NCBI GenBank assembly: GCA_014843695.1
Contig: CM026390.1
Coordinates: 55,001,294 to 55,065,293, forward strand
Reading direction: 5' to 3'
Origin: Archivesica marissinica
Lineage: Eukaryota > Mollusca > Bivalvia > Venerida > Vesicomyidae
DNA length: 64,000 nucleotides
The number at the start of each line of letters is the position of its first letter. Positions within the stretch are counted from its first letter, which is position 1. A model generated the notes under the pieces. It was given only the letters and a program-made list of their open reading frames with translations, had not been told where the DNA came from and made no database searches. Below, in pieces: positions 15,730 through 28,800 of this stretch. A program made the translations under genes and the position numbers.

Positions 15730-16741
15730 TTTTAACGGATATTTCTAACGGATGTTACGGTACACCATAGACTATACATTATAATTTATACCATACACAA
15801 ATGTAGTTGGATATCTGATCATGTTTAGTTTAGTTAGTTTAAACATATTTTATTCAGTTCATAACATTGTTAAACACATACATTCAAATACACCAGGCAA
15901 AAGAAAATAGATTGGAAAACAAGCAAAAAAATGCTTATATGAATTCCTTTCCATGGTGGAGTTTGCACACTATGTATTTACGCAGTGCGGTAAGTAGACA
16001 TGGCGAGAGCAGTTGTGTTCGTTGTAAATTAATAAATTTGTTGCTACGTTACTAGCTTGAAAATATAATAATATTCGTGTTGTTTAATAGTTCGAACCTT
16101 TTATGCATACTAAAGGAAGTACATTGATTTGCATTCTTACGATATTTTATTGAACTGGTAAATATAGGTTATAGTTGCAATCATAAAAAAAAAGAACGAA
16201 AACACATATATCCTGATAACACACACATGACCGGAGAACGATTACCCGGGGGACCAACCATCGTCACAGACCTATGCATCAAATCGCTTAGTTGAGCTGA
16301 GCATGTTTAAAATGACACCCCATACTATCGAAGTATTACTACAGATTCACCTGCTTCAGTTTGCTGTTCTGCTTGTGATAGAGTTGTTCGTTGAAGAGCA
16401 GGTGGTGAGGCAAACCCTCGATCAAGTCTGAGTTATCCATGTCCACGGTACTGGCATCTCTCTACCATTCCTAAATTTACCCAGAACCATGTATGGCAGG
16501 AACTACAGAAAGGGAAACATATTGGTAAATATTTCTATCTGGTAAAATTGAATAAAGATACAGGGGTTTGACTCAATGTCCAAACACTATATTACTAACC
16601 CTATTATAGATTTGCACAATGAACCAAACTCGCACAAGTTAAGCATGCAAGCTAGATTATTTTGCAAATTTTCTACATAAAGTAAACACAATTTGGTAAA
16701 TGTAATCTAAGAATTAAATAAATAAAATTCACATACTGCAC
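15730..16741. other. Unique intergenic sequence, no gene recognised
   Basis: AT-rich non-repetitive sequence between the big minisatellite and the 22-bp array. A 62-codon open frame at 15867-16055 (+) shows no recognisable motif and has no convincing splice context. I see no RNA gene or transposon in this stretch. Confidence 0.5.
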
Positions 16742-17656
16742 ATGTCAGCACATTATGCTCTCATGTACAGCACATTATGCTCTCATGTACAGCACATTAT
16801 GCTCTCATGTACAGCACATTATGCTCTCATGTACAGCACATTATGCTCTCATGTACCGCACATTATGCTCTCATGTACAGCACATTATGCTCTCATGTAC
16901 AGCACATTATGCTCTCATGTACAGCACATTATGCTCTCATGTACAGCACATTATGCTCTCATGTACAGCACATTATGCTCTCATGTACAGCACATTATGC
17001 TCTCATGTACAGCACATTATGCTCTCATGTACAGCACATTATGCTCTCATGTACAGCACATTATGCTCTCATGTACAACACATTATACTCTCATGTACAG
17101 CACATTATGCTCTCATGTACAACACATTATGCTCTCATGTACAGCACATTATGCTCTCATGTACAACACATTATGCTCTCATGTACAGCACATTATGCTC
17201 TCATGTACAACACATTATGCTCTCATGTACAGCACATTATGCTCTCATGTACAACACATTATGCTCTCATGTACAGCACATTATGCTCTCATGTACAGCA
17301 CATTATGCTCTCATGTACAGCACATTATGCTCTCATGTACAGCACATTATGCTCTCATGTACAGCACATTATGCTCTCATGTACAGCACATTATGCTCTC
17401 ATGTACAGCACATTATGCTCTCATGTACAGCACATTATGCTCTCATGTACAGCACATTATGCTCTCATGTACAGCACATTATGCTCTCATGTACAGCACA
17501 TTATGCTCTCATGTACAGCACATTATGCTCTCATGTACAGCACATTATGCTCTCATGTACAGCACATTATGCTCTCATGTACAGCACATTATGCTCTCAT
17601 GTACAGCACATTATGCTCTCATGTACAACACATTATGCTCTCATGTACAGCACATG
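16742..17656. repeat. 22-bp minisatellite, about 41 copies
   Basis: The unit is acagcacattatgctctcat plus gt, 22 bp, highly homogeneous. The commonest variant is acaacacatt, with single changes such as 'accgcac' and 'attatactc'. Because 22 is not a multiple of 3 and the unit has no stop in any forward frame, all three + frames stay open for more than 300 codons. This is a periodicity effect and not evidence of a gene. Confidence 0.96.
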
Positions 17657-17904
17657 TCAGCAGAGAAGAAATTCACAGGAGTGATATGTCCAACCTAAAG
17701 AAATTAACGGGAGGAATTTCCACCCTGTAAAATGTATAGGAAGGTTTTTATCCACTAGTACAAAACTGTGATATATTGTATATTATTGCATATAAATGGT
17801 AATGGCATCTACAGCTTACTTCCAATGCTCAATGCTGAGTATGACTGGGATAACCATTTATATAATATACTTAGATAACACTTAATCAAGACAGTAAACT
17901 AACT

Positions 17905-18150
17905 CCACGGATCACAGTTGGAGCCCCCGTCTGACCCTAATAATATTAACAGTCTTTCAGATGGGACTTAAAACAGAGGTCTTGTGTCGGTGCTTTACAC
18001 TGTGTACGTAAAAGAACCAGAGGAGATTCTGGAATGGGTATCTGTCTGTATCATTGCACTATCCTCCAAAATATCTAAAACGACTACGTAATCACTTCAG
18101 GAGGCGTCGCTCGTATGGGCAACCGGTAGCGACGATAAATAAACGTAAAA
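17905..18150 (+). mobile_element. SINE family B copy B2 (body and tail)
   Basis: The body matches the complete family B copy at 38112-38404: 'gtctgaccctaataa', 'agtctttcagatgggac', 'aaaagaaccagaggagat', 'ggaggcgtcgctcgtatggg', 'caaccggtagcgacgataaa'. The tRNA-like head is degraded here ('ggatcacagttggagccc'). Family name is my label. Confidence 0.75.
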
Positions 18151-18440
18151 AAACAACAACTCACTCGCAACCAGGCTATACGGTAAGCATCTGTTTCTTG
18201 TTTCTTTCTGTTATCATTGCAAGAGTGTGTCCCAGGTTCTGTTCACATGAGTTGATCCGTCGCACGATTCTCTGCCAGTCGATTGGTGCTGCTGTATCTT
18301 CTAGCCTAACAACCAGGATGATGGCGTGAAGTAACGTCAGTCAAGCAAGGTCAGTGTGTGTATGCACAACAATATTCACTGACACCCCAACACAGCTGTA
18401 AGTAAACATAGTATATGACAACAACATTACATACATAGAC

Positions 18441-18561
18441 AATATTAGATTACTGTCTTATAAATTTTAATTTATTAGGCAATTTGGAGAAACTATTGGC
18501 CTTCTATATGTTCGTAGACAAGCCTAATAATTTAAAATTTATAACACAGTAACCTAATATT
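18441..18561. repeat. 40-bp imperfect inverted repeat with 41-nt loop
   Basis: The left arm 18441-18480 begins aatattagattactgt and ends tttattaggc. The right arm 18522-18561 is its reverse complement with only a few mismatches. The transcript would fold into a long hairpin. It may be a small foldback element; no target duplication was seen. Confidence 0.7.
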
Positions 18562-18652
18562 CTATTTGTTCTATCTTCTGATAAAAAAGATCTTTTAGGA
18601 AAGATTACAGAATATTCATGACCTGAAGTTTATCATATCATCTGTGAACATA

Positions 18653-18682
18653 TGACGTCATAAACTCAGTGTTATGACGTCA
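18653..18682. promoter_or_regulatory. Two perfect CRE/ATF octamers 22 bp apart
   Basis: TGACGTCA occurs at 18653-18660 and again at 18675-18682, both perfect palindromes. TGACGTCA is the consensus CREB/ATF site. The 22-bp spacing is about two helical turns. No gene was recognised next to it, so its target is unknown. Confidence 0.4.
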
Positions 18683-18827
18683 GCGTTATGTCACGGAAGG
18701 TTTATTGGGCATTGACAAATGAAGCCAAGTTTATTAGGAAGGCTGATTTTCACCATTGTTATGCATGAAGGAAGGATAAATGTTTTAGACATATTAACCA
18801 TTTCCCATAAAACTACAAGCACCTCTC

Positions 18828-19288
18828 CACACGCATCCTACATTGACAAGCACCTCTATACACTATTAACAATACATCCTACATTGACAAGCACCTCTCC
18901 ACGCTATTAACAATACATCCTACATTGACAAGCACCTCTCCACGCTATTAACTATACATCCTACATTGACAAGCACCTCTCCACGCTATTAACAATACAT
19001 CCTACATTGACAAGCACCTCTCTACGCTATTAACAATACATCCTACATTGACAAGCACCTCTCCACGCTATTAACAATACATCCTACATTGACAAGCACC
19101 TCTCCACGCTATTAACTATACATCCTACATTGACAAGCACCTCTCCACGCTATTAACAATACATCCTACATTGACAAGCACCTCTCTACGCTATTAACAA
19201 TACATCCTACATTGACAAGCACCTCTCCACGCTATTAACAATACATCCTACATTGACAAGCACCTCTCCACGCTATTAACTATACATC
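18828..19288. repeat. 41-bp minisatellite, about 11 copies
   Basis: The unit contains acatcctacattgacaagca followed by cctctccacgctattaac. The period of 41 bp was measured between successive 'acatcctac' (for example 18875 and 18916). A degenerate last piece continues to about 19320. Confidence 0.95.
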
Positions 19289-19536
19289 CTCTGCTTGCTA
19301 TTAACAATACATCATACATTGACAGCTTAGTAGTCAGACAAACAGGAAAACCCATGAAGGTTAGAATAACATAGTGAATACAATCCTAGATCATCAGAGG
19401 TTAGGTAGAAATGTTCACTGCTTATTCATTGAGTGTGATAGGTCAATGGCTGCCATATGTATCAGTGTATTGAGATACACTAGACTCCTATATTTCTATG
19501 AGGCAAAGGGTTAACACACTGTCAGTCAATGTTCGA

Positions 19537-20660
<1,124 letters not shown>

Positions 20661-20663
20661 ATA

Positions 20664-20857
20664 ATCATCGTCGTTACCGGTTGCCGAGTAGTCATATATA
20701 AAACCTCTACATAATTGTTTTCGATCTGTTATTTTTGAAAAATGCCTTGATAGTAAAATGTTACATTTTGCAAGTCTAAACATTTGAACTACCCATAAGA
20801 GCGACTCCTCGATGCTGAAGAGATTAGTCAGTTTAGATTTTGGAGAATAGTACAATG

Positions 20858-20894
<37 letters not shown>

Positions 20895-20992
20895 GAGAGA
20901 GAGAGAGACCCATTCCAGAGAATCATGTGGTTCATTTACCCACACGGCATAAATCACCGACACGAGGCCTCTGTTTAAAGTCCCATGATCTG
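20664..20992 (-). mobile_element. SINE family B copy B4, interrupted and carrying a GA tract
   Basis: The reverse complement matches family B: 'accggttgcc' and 'ctgaagagattagtcag' on the + strand, then 'acccattccagag', 'caccgacacgaggcctc', 'aaagtcccat'. About 100 bp of unrelated sequence separates 'accggttgcc' (near 20688) from 'cccataagagcgac' (near 20795). The internal 'gatacagacag' seen in other copies has become a (GA)n microsatellite at 20862-20908. Confidence 0.65.
20862..20908. repeat. (GA)n microsatellite inside SINE B4
   Basis: 47-bp purine tract, with one 'ggaa' interruption, located where other family B copies have 'gatacagacag'. It therefore probably arose by slippage inside the SINE. 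Confidence 0.9.
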
Positions 20993-21022
20993 TACTTAAT
21001 GTACCCAAGCTTTCTCGTTAAA

Positions 21023-21048
21023 TAGAGTGTTGGAACCTATGCTCGGCT
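21023..21048 (+). repeat. Solo copy of a Tc1/mariner-like MITE terminus
   Basis: 'tagagtgttggaacctatgc' followed by tcggc is a near-identical copy of the terminal inverted repeat bounding the element at 21736-22319. No partner terminus was found nearby. Confidence 0.5.
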
Positions 21049-21067
21049 TGTTTGTTTTTTACAAACA

Positions 21068-21330
21068 TTTTTATTGTCACTACCGGTTGTCCATATTAAC
21101 GACACCTCCTGAAGAAATTAGTAATTTTTTGGAGGATAGTGCAATGATACAGACAGATACCCATTCCAGAATCTCCTCTGGTGTTTTTAGGTGCACGATG
21201 TAAAGCACCGACACGAGATCTCGATTTAGAGTCCCATCTGAAAGACTGTTAATTTTATTAGGGTCGGACGGGGGACCAAACCTGCGATCCCTTGATTACT
21301 AGTCAACTGGACTACAGATCCGTCTGTGTT
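21068..21330 (-). mobile_element. SINE family B copy B3
   Basis: The + strand reads 'actaccggttgtccat', 'cgacacctcctgaagaaatt', 'ttggaggatagtgcaatgat', 'cccattccagaatctcctct', 'agcaccgacacgagatctcg', 'gtcccatctgaaagactg' and then the complement of the tRNA-like head. It is a nearly full copy in reverse orientation. Confidence 0.75.
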
Positions 21331-21627
21331 ATTTTTCTTGCTTCTGTAAGACGATTACATCTCAAGCTATACAAACGGTATAATTTTGCAGAACATAATA
21401 AATAACTTTCCTAAAATATATTTCATTTTACTGCCAAATTTATATAATAATTTTTAAATATTGCATAGTGGGATACAAACGGACATAATCACACCGGACA
21501 TAGCCCCCCCCCCTTGTTTTTCAACACAGGAGTAAAAGTTCCGCCCATCTAGGGATATGGTCCTACAATTAATCTGAATGTGGATAAGTATGTCTTGCTC
21601 TGGGGGGGGGCTATCTATCTACCTTAC

Positions 21628-21664
21628 TTTAATGTCGAGCCCCTCGCGGGGACGTAGACATGTT
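21628..21664 (+). repeat. Short dispersed repeat 'cgcggggacgtagacatg', copy 1
   Basis: 'aatgtcgagcccctcgcggg' followed by gacgtagacatgtt is preceded by an (ATCT)n stub and a G9 run. Related copies are at 22337-22371 (+) and 26047-26115 (-, followed by a GATA tract). The recurring link to a tetranucleotide tail suggests the 3' end of another short retroposon. Confidence 0.45.
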
Positions 21665-21735
21665 GCGCGTCAAAAACCGCAGAGAAGTTAAAAGTATGAC
21701 GGGTGGGATTATAAAAATAATTGTTTTTGCATCTA

Positions 21736-22319
21736 GAGTGGTGGAACCTATGCTCGGCGTAAATCCTACATATGTTGGCCTATACAAAAAGTTAAATGCA
21801 TTTTCCGTATATTTATAATACAACTTGTTGTTGAAAATTTTAGCTTCAATGCGCCTCAATACAGCTATCACAACGGCACCTGTATCCATGGGGAACTAGA
21901 TACTTTAGGGCACCTATGCACGCCGTACATGGACATTTTTATTTATGCACGGGTAAATGTTGAATATAATATTTTGATTTAGTAACATCAATAACTAACA
22001 ATATTACAACTCATAAGAAACTTTTTTTCTGGTTATTTGTACAATTTTTTCCAATTCGGATAGCTACCTGAAAGGCTCATAAACCGCATCATTTCGGTGG
22101 AAAATATTCTCCCAACAAGTTGTCTGTTTATATTCTGCTACTGAACCAGTCAGGTGACCGTTGCATTAGGCTACCGGTACGCAAAACGGAATGCTATTGA
22201 ATCATGCTTCACCTCTATCAGCGAAAATAGGCTAAAACTATTTAAATATTTTAAATACGGATGCAAATGGAAAAAATACGCCGAGCATAGGAATACGCCG
22301 AGCATAGGTTCCACCACTC
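21736..22319. mobile_element. Tc1/mariner-like MITE with 26-bp perfect termini and TA flanks
   Basis: The left terminus 21736-21761 (gagtggtggaacctatgctc...) and right terminus 22294-22319 are perfect reverse complements. Each is flanked by TA (21734-21735 and 22320-22321), the target duplication expected for Tc1/mariner-type elements. The 532-bp interior has no transposase frame. A second 'acgccgagcatag' lies just inside the right end, so that terminus is partly duplicated. Confidence 0.6.
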
Positions 22320-22336
22320 TATGTATGTATGTTCCA

Positions 22337-22371
22337 TTAATGTCAAACCCATGCGGGGACGTAGCCATGTT
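22337..22371 (+). repeat. Short dispersed repeat 'cgcggggacgtagacatg', copy 2
   Basis: 'ttaatgtcaaacccatgcgg' followed by ggacgtagccatgtt lies just right of the MITE in the same orientation as the copy to its left (21628-21664). The MITE is therefore bracketed by direct copies of this repeat. Confidence 0.4.
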
Positions 22372-22538
22372 TTCCTGGGCAAGCTTAGCCGACCTAAGTG
22401 GTTAACCAGCAATGTGTATGAGGTGCCGTGCTCATTGACGCCTACATACGTGGCCTGGCTGAGTATCGAACCCAAGACCGATCGACATTGTATACATGTA
22501 TTATATTCATATGTGTCAACAATATGCAAGTGGGACTA

Positions 22539-22824
22539 ATGCAAATGGCCAATGCCAAATATCATTTTGTCTGGGCCAATGGTCTAGAAACTGTCATATG
22601 GCGACCCTAAGTGAAACTTATGAACCTGCACAAATGTTAACCAAAATTAGAAATGTCGGATGCAATGCGTGAAATTTAATAAAAGTCAGTCTGCGCATGT
22701 GTTGTAAACAAACATGGCGGCAAAACAAACTATGAAATTATTTTCTTAATAAACTTTCTAGATTTCCCTAAAAATAAAAGGGTCTTTTTAATTTTTGTGT
22801 GACATTGCATATATAAAATATAAA
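22539..22824 (+). promoter_or_regulatory. Putative WDR90 promoter and 5' UTR
   Basis: The region immediately 5' of the proposed start has an octamer ATGCAAAT (22539-22546), two CCAAT boxes (22549-22553 and 22576-22580), an NRF1-like 'tgcgcatg' near 22692 and 'aacatggcggc' at 22711-22721. The last is close to the YY1 site often found just downstream of transcription starts. Its ATG at 22714 opens a 12-codon upstream frame ending at 22749. No TATA box in a standard position was identified. The assignment rests on motifs only. Confidence 0.35.
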
Positions 22825-22834
22825 ATGGCACAAC
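22825..22834 (+). CDS. WDR90 exon 1, coding part (residues 1-4, 10 nt)
   Basis: ATG GCA CAA C followed by a consensus donor GTGAGT. Spliced to exon 2 (TG TGG CAG CAT) it gives MAQLWQHP, closely matching the known vertebrate start MARVWQHP. The last codon is split after its first base. The alternative, a 5' UTR exon ending at 23236 (cccag/gtgagc), has an in-frame stop and no ATG. The upstream ATG at 22714 is out of use because its frame closes at 22749. Confidence 0.6.
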
Positions 22835-25800
22835 GTGAGTATATGCCATTGACAAATGTTTATTTTAGTATCGTCAGTATGCACAATACAATAAAATTCA
22901 TGCCAAAACATGTTGGTGCAATTATATAAATATGTGGGTGGGGTATGTAATAATGTAGTGGATTACTTTCGAACGGGATTGTCTGCAGTGATAGCGTAGT
23001 CGTCTTGATTAACAGATGGATATATCTAAAACATATGTCACAGGTTGTGTTTTTATATGTTAGTGTTTATATGACGGATGCGGCGTTCCATAGTTAACGC
23101 AGTTTCAATAGCGCATGCGTCGTATATACGGATGACTTCATGTCTTGTCATTGTCTGTTCATTTGAGTGTGAATCGGTGACGATCGGCAATGTCCGTCTG
23201 TGACGGAAATTGTTGACATTCGCCGAATCAACCCCAGGTGAGCAGTTGTCACTGTATTGTATTGTACATGTCCAATCGTTTTGTCTGTTGTATGTATATG
23301 AATGAGAGTTGTATTGTATGTTTAAATGCATTGGCTCCTTGCAAATCTAATCCCTTTTCTGGTTATTCTGAACTGTTTCTCAGCTCAGATCTATGGATGA
23401 ACTCTTACCATGTAGTCGACGATCATTTAAAGACTTTCCAATTTATATTGGAATGCTATTTAATTAACGCTGTGGTAAGATATTTATAATAAATTACTAT
23501 AGGTATATATATATATGTTGTAATTTGTATATATGTGTGGAATTAGTTATGTGCAATATTGTATTGTTTTATCATGTTTTTACTGTACATACATAGATTT
23601 ATGAATGTATATATATTGTATGTTTTAGGCCCTATCCATATACATATAAGATACGAACCTACGCCAGACTTTGTTGTATAAGTGAGCCCTGTGACAAATA
23701 TTTGCTCCAATCTCTCATTAATTGAAATAAAATTTATCTTATCATGCAAGTCTGGTAGCTGCGCAGTGGAATGGGCGTGGATATTTCACTTGTTCAGTGT
23801 CACATGCATTCAAATAGGTTGTTCAATTCTCTTGGAAATCTACCGCAGCGTGTGTAAATTATGTGCGTTAATTTCACAAGGTGTAATTATTGATGTCAAT
23901 CTAATATACGTCATGTTACATTAACCATGTGTGGTACCATTGGCGTATCGGTAATCGGCCGTCTAAGGCTTTTCGGTGAATGGCTTCTTGTCATTCTGTT
24001 TTACAACAGGTGAAATAATATTACTAAGTAATGTGATCATATTTGCATTTAATGCAATTGTCTAAGCTGAGATTGCATTTTTTTATAACAAATGTTCAAA
24101 ATAAAATCGCTTACGAGCGATTTTAACATGGTGTCGAAAAAAGTACATATTGATGGCCGACCTTGAAAAGTCATGTAACAGAAATGTTAATTACAATTAA
24201 GTTCCAAAAAGCTAATTAACATTGGGCATAGTAATAATTGTTACTTGAAACTGAAGAATTTAACAGTAACACCCAACAAATTATGATTACTCTTCCACCA
24301 GCTGTTGTTCTGAGATGGGCAATGATTATAATGATGTACGTTGACATGTAGTATTTTCCTTCCACCAGGAACAAAGCTATATATTTACCTGAGAGCCATT
24401 GGTGATGATTGGTGCAAGCCATGGAATATGAACATCTTTATAAATTGTATTGTACTACCTATATTAATATGTGCGTTATGATTCAGTGATCTCATATTTT
24501 GTCTTTACAGTGTGGCAGCATCCATATGTAAATGTCTTCAAGCATTTCAATGTATCATCATGGAAGAAAGCGACAAAAGAAGGCGAAGTTACATCATCAA
24601 TGGTTTGTCACTAATTTAGTTATGCCTAATTTTTTCCGCTGTATCTTATTGGTGAAATATTTCAAGCTTATGGTAGTATGTAGCTTATTATTTTTGACCG
24701 TGATCATATTCATAGTATTAACCCTTTCCCTCATAGAAGCACCTCTTGACGCCATTACCAATATGACATACATTGACAATGTAGTATTCAAACCAATGTT
24801 CATAATTAAGGCCAGAATCTTATGTAGTCCCAGTAATATCTATGGAGGTGGGATAGATATGGCGACTACTTATCCACTGCATGAGAGCTAAATGGCTGTC
24901 GTTTGTATGGAGATATAATGGTATATTAACCTAAATCTCTATGAAGGAACGGGTTAATTGTAGCAGAGCAATGCTGTAAGATATTCATATAATTGAGGAT
25001 AGAACTCTTGTTGTAACCAATCATCTTTAACTGAGATACAAAAGATATACATTCTATTCAATAAATCAATAGAAGTAACTGATGGTGAGTTGCAATTCAA
25101 TCAATATTTGTGTTTTATTGTATCAACTGGTTAGCTATTCTGATAGTACATGTAAATCTGTAAAATACTCCTGTGATTAATTAACTGATCCGTATTCATT
25201 CTTGGCAAAATGTCACTACGGTCAATAAACAGATCCATTTTCATTATTTGCAAAATACCCTTACAACCACAGATACAAGACATAATTATTTTTTTTTGCC
25301 CTATTGTCATAAACATTACTTACTTTTACATTACTTACTAGCCTGCCCAGGAAAGGTATTGTTAGGTAAACTGCCAGCCGGTGATATAGCCCAAAATGGT
25401 GCTGATGCAGGCGTAAAACCCGAAATATAAATATAACATACAATACTTACTATATGACCATAGGGCCAAACAAAAGCCCCCAAAACCAATTAACTGATCC
25501 AGTCCCCTTCCATTGTCGAGTGGTTAAGGAAGCTGACTGTGACCTATCGGTATCATCACTGATGGTCACGGGTTCGAGCCCCACTCAGACCGTGTCTCTT
25601 TATATGAAAAGTTGGCTTTTTTTTTACAGAGGTTGGTGCACCAAGTACTTGTTAATCTCTGGAGCCTGTCCAGGAAATGTGTTGTTAGGTAATCTGCCCG
25701 TCACTCTAAGGGCAACTGGCAGCGATGTTAAAGCAGCATTACATCGTACGAAATAAAATATATTTGAAAAATTCAATTTTTACGTATGGGTAGCAATGCT

Positions 25801-28800
25801 GGTACACGTTCTAAAATTATACTTTGTATTCTTATGTTCATTTGGTAAACAGTGTTTTTTTGCGATAAAACAAACTCGAAACCGAAAGTAGGACTTTCCC
25901 GAGTCGATCGGTCACGCACTTGTTTACAACCGGAACGCATCGTCCGCACTTGTTTACATTCAGAATGCATCGACCCCATTTGTCCCACGTTGTCTTTTTT
26001 AATTAAATTACATGTCTTTGATATGTTGATTCATACCTATGTTAGCTAAGTCTTTTAGGGACATTTCTACATCCCCGCGAGAGGTTCGACATTAGAGGAA
26101 GATAGATAGATAGATAGTATTTCATGTTCAAAATATATACGTTGTTTTCTACATCCTCTGTTGTTTCACGCATGCGCGCTGTGTCTGTTTACATTTCGTG
26201 TGTTGATAAACAAATTCGCGTATACGACGGTTTAAATTTATTGGAATGTTATCGTTTCTGAGCGACTATTTCGATTTTTGTAAACACACACACATTAGTA
26301 TTTATATTTTACCCAAAACATCCTTTATTACGATGTAATGCTGCTTTAAATAAACTTTAAAAAAAGATCTATTTTAATTATGTCCAATACATGTATGTCC
26401 ATATGACCAATGAACTGCTCTAAAATTATTCTCTGCAAAATATCATTACGACTAGTTGACAGATCTAATTACGACATATCCAGAGAAGTAAGATTCCATT
26501 GTGAACATTCAGCCCGAATAATTGTTGAGAATGTATTACATGTACATCACAGGCAGACTTAACAGTGCTTTCATAGTATGATTGGTGCTGAAATTGTTTT
26601 TCAATTTGTTGAACTTTTTTTAGCTAAATTTGTCTATCAAAGCACATAATTATGTCTTCTATAAAAAAATGTTTTAAATTTTTGAAAAATATATTTTTTA
26701 TCACCCATGATATCAAAGCACTGTTACATCTGCCTGTGATGTACATGTACTGTTACCCTGGGTGCCAGTTTGTCGATTTTTCACGGTTTAACTTCTGGCA
26801 AAATAACATGATCAGAAACTCAATACGGCCCAATTAAGTCTCGGTGTTAAAATATATTTATTTGACTGACCAGGCAAAATATATCGACGCCTGTCCCAGG
26901 CTAATATTCTGTGTCTTTCAGGACAAAGCTGTAAAGTCAACAGTATTCAAGATAGTGGGGTCGATTCCTGCTGGCAACTACATCCAGTTACCCAAGACAA
27001 GTTCCCAGTCCCTCGGGCTCACTGGACGATACATGTATCTACTCATCAAACCCATCCCCACCAAGTATTTCGTTGTACATATCGATGTGGCCACGCAGGA
27101 TAATCTCGTTGTGAGGATATCATTCTCGAACTTGTTCAAGGAGTTTAAGTCGACGTCCACGTGGCTACAGTTCCCATTTGTTTGCAAGGCAACCCGAGGA
27201 ACGGTGCATGCAGTTACCGCACTTACTGGAAAAGGTAAGAAAATATTATTATTGCTGTTGTACCAAACTTGTAATGGTGTATAGTGTATACATGTAACCC
27301 AGTGTTCCCTCTGTCTGAATGTTTGTCTGCGCCACTTCTGTCGCCAATTGAAAAACACTGGAGCCAATTAAAAAAACTTGGAGTCAACTAAGAACCATAT
27401 AGTTCATAAATAAATATTTGTCATATATTTGATAAAACATGTGCCAAAAAAAAAAGAAAAAAAGAAGTTGCGCCAAATATGTTCGCCAATTCACAAAATT
27501 TACCGCCAATATTTGTTTTTTGTCGCAATTGGCGACCGACAGCGGGAAACCTGCATGTCATTGCCTCATTGAGGTTATCAATGGAATAGTTACTATACAG
27601 TGGATCCTTGCTGTGAATTTGCAACAAAATAATTTCATACCTTATGTTATACCTAATACATATAGCGAAACAGATGATATCACTACCCGTTATCACAGAT
27701 CGACGGAGGGACCTCATTGGTCGAGTGGTTAATGCCATTGACTTCAAATCATTTGCCCTTCACCGCTGTAGAGTTGCATTATATGTCAAATTGTTCCACG
27801 TCAGGAAGCTATCCAGCAAAGTCAGTGGTTCTACCCTTTTGCGATGCCGTGCCTGAAATACTGCTCGGAGGGACAGCCGGCATCCTCCTCCACCAATAGT
27901 AGCTGGAGAGTTACCATCATATGACCTAATCTGTTTTGGAATTACCGTAAGCTTGCCAAAAGGCTGTCTTAACCCATTCAACCCCAAGTAACTGACATGG
28001 ACTGCATGATATTTTTAGACCAATAAATTAATAAGAAAATTACCTTTGGACCAGTTCATTATCAAAATGGGTAATTTTATCTAAAAATAGTAATAATTAT
28101 TACTGGCAAAAAGTGCAGATCCTGATGAGATGGCTCGTCACGAGCCGGCTCATCTGGATCTACACTTTTTGTAAGTCTATTTAGAGGCCTGTAGTGTTGA
28201 AAGGGTTAATACATGTAGTGAAATTCCAAAATTATTTTCATAAAATATGGTTGAAATCACCACTCGTGTAAGAAAGAATATATATCCAAAACAATCGACA
28301 GTCAACCCTCTCTGTAAGGACCACCAACGGAATGGGCAAGTCTGGTCTTTTTTTCCAGAAAGATATCCAACAAACATTTCACAATAAATGTTTTTTGGTC
28401 CGAAATATTCATAGTTTGTTGGAATAGAGCTCTATTCTAGACTACATGCATATTATTAAGATCAATTACAATCGAATCATGAATGTGCTAATAATGAAAT
28501 TCATTATGAGCAGTATTATTATTGTTAATGTGTTAAGAAATCATTGTAATCTATTTTGAATAAATCTAAATTAAAAAAAAAAGAAGTCTGGTCTTTGTTC
28601 ACAGGTGATTTCTCATAACAGGTAAAAATGCATTGATGGGAGAATAATATGTTAGCCATGTGAGGCAGGTATTTGGTTTATTTACTAAGTGGTGTTTATT
28701 CGAAGATTGTCTTTAACCCATTCAACACCAAGTAACTCACATGGACTGGTCCATGATATTCTTAGACCAATAAATGAATAAGAAAATTACATTCGGACCA

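Noticed and set aside
23228..23240. Donor cccag/gtgagc as the end of coding exon 1
   Set aside because: The phase needed to join exon 2 meets a stop (tga) upstream with no ATG between. It could only be a non-coding exon. 22825-22834 gives a conserved start instead.
27290..27545. A transposon with ends gtgttccctctgtc and gacagcgggaaacc
   Set aside because: The ends are only weakly inverted and no target duplication was found. The 'cgccaatt' phrases inside are short and irregular.
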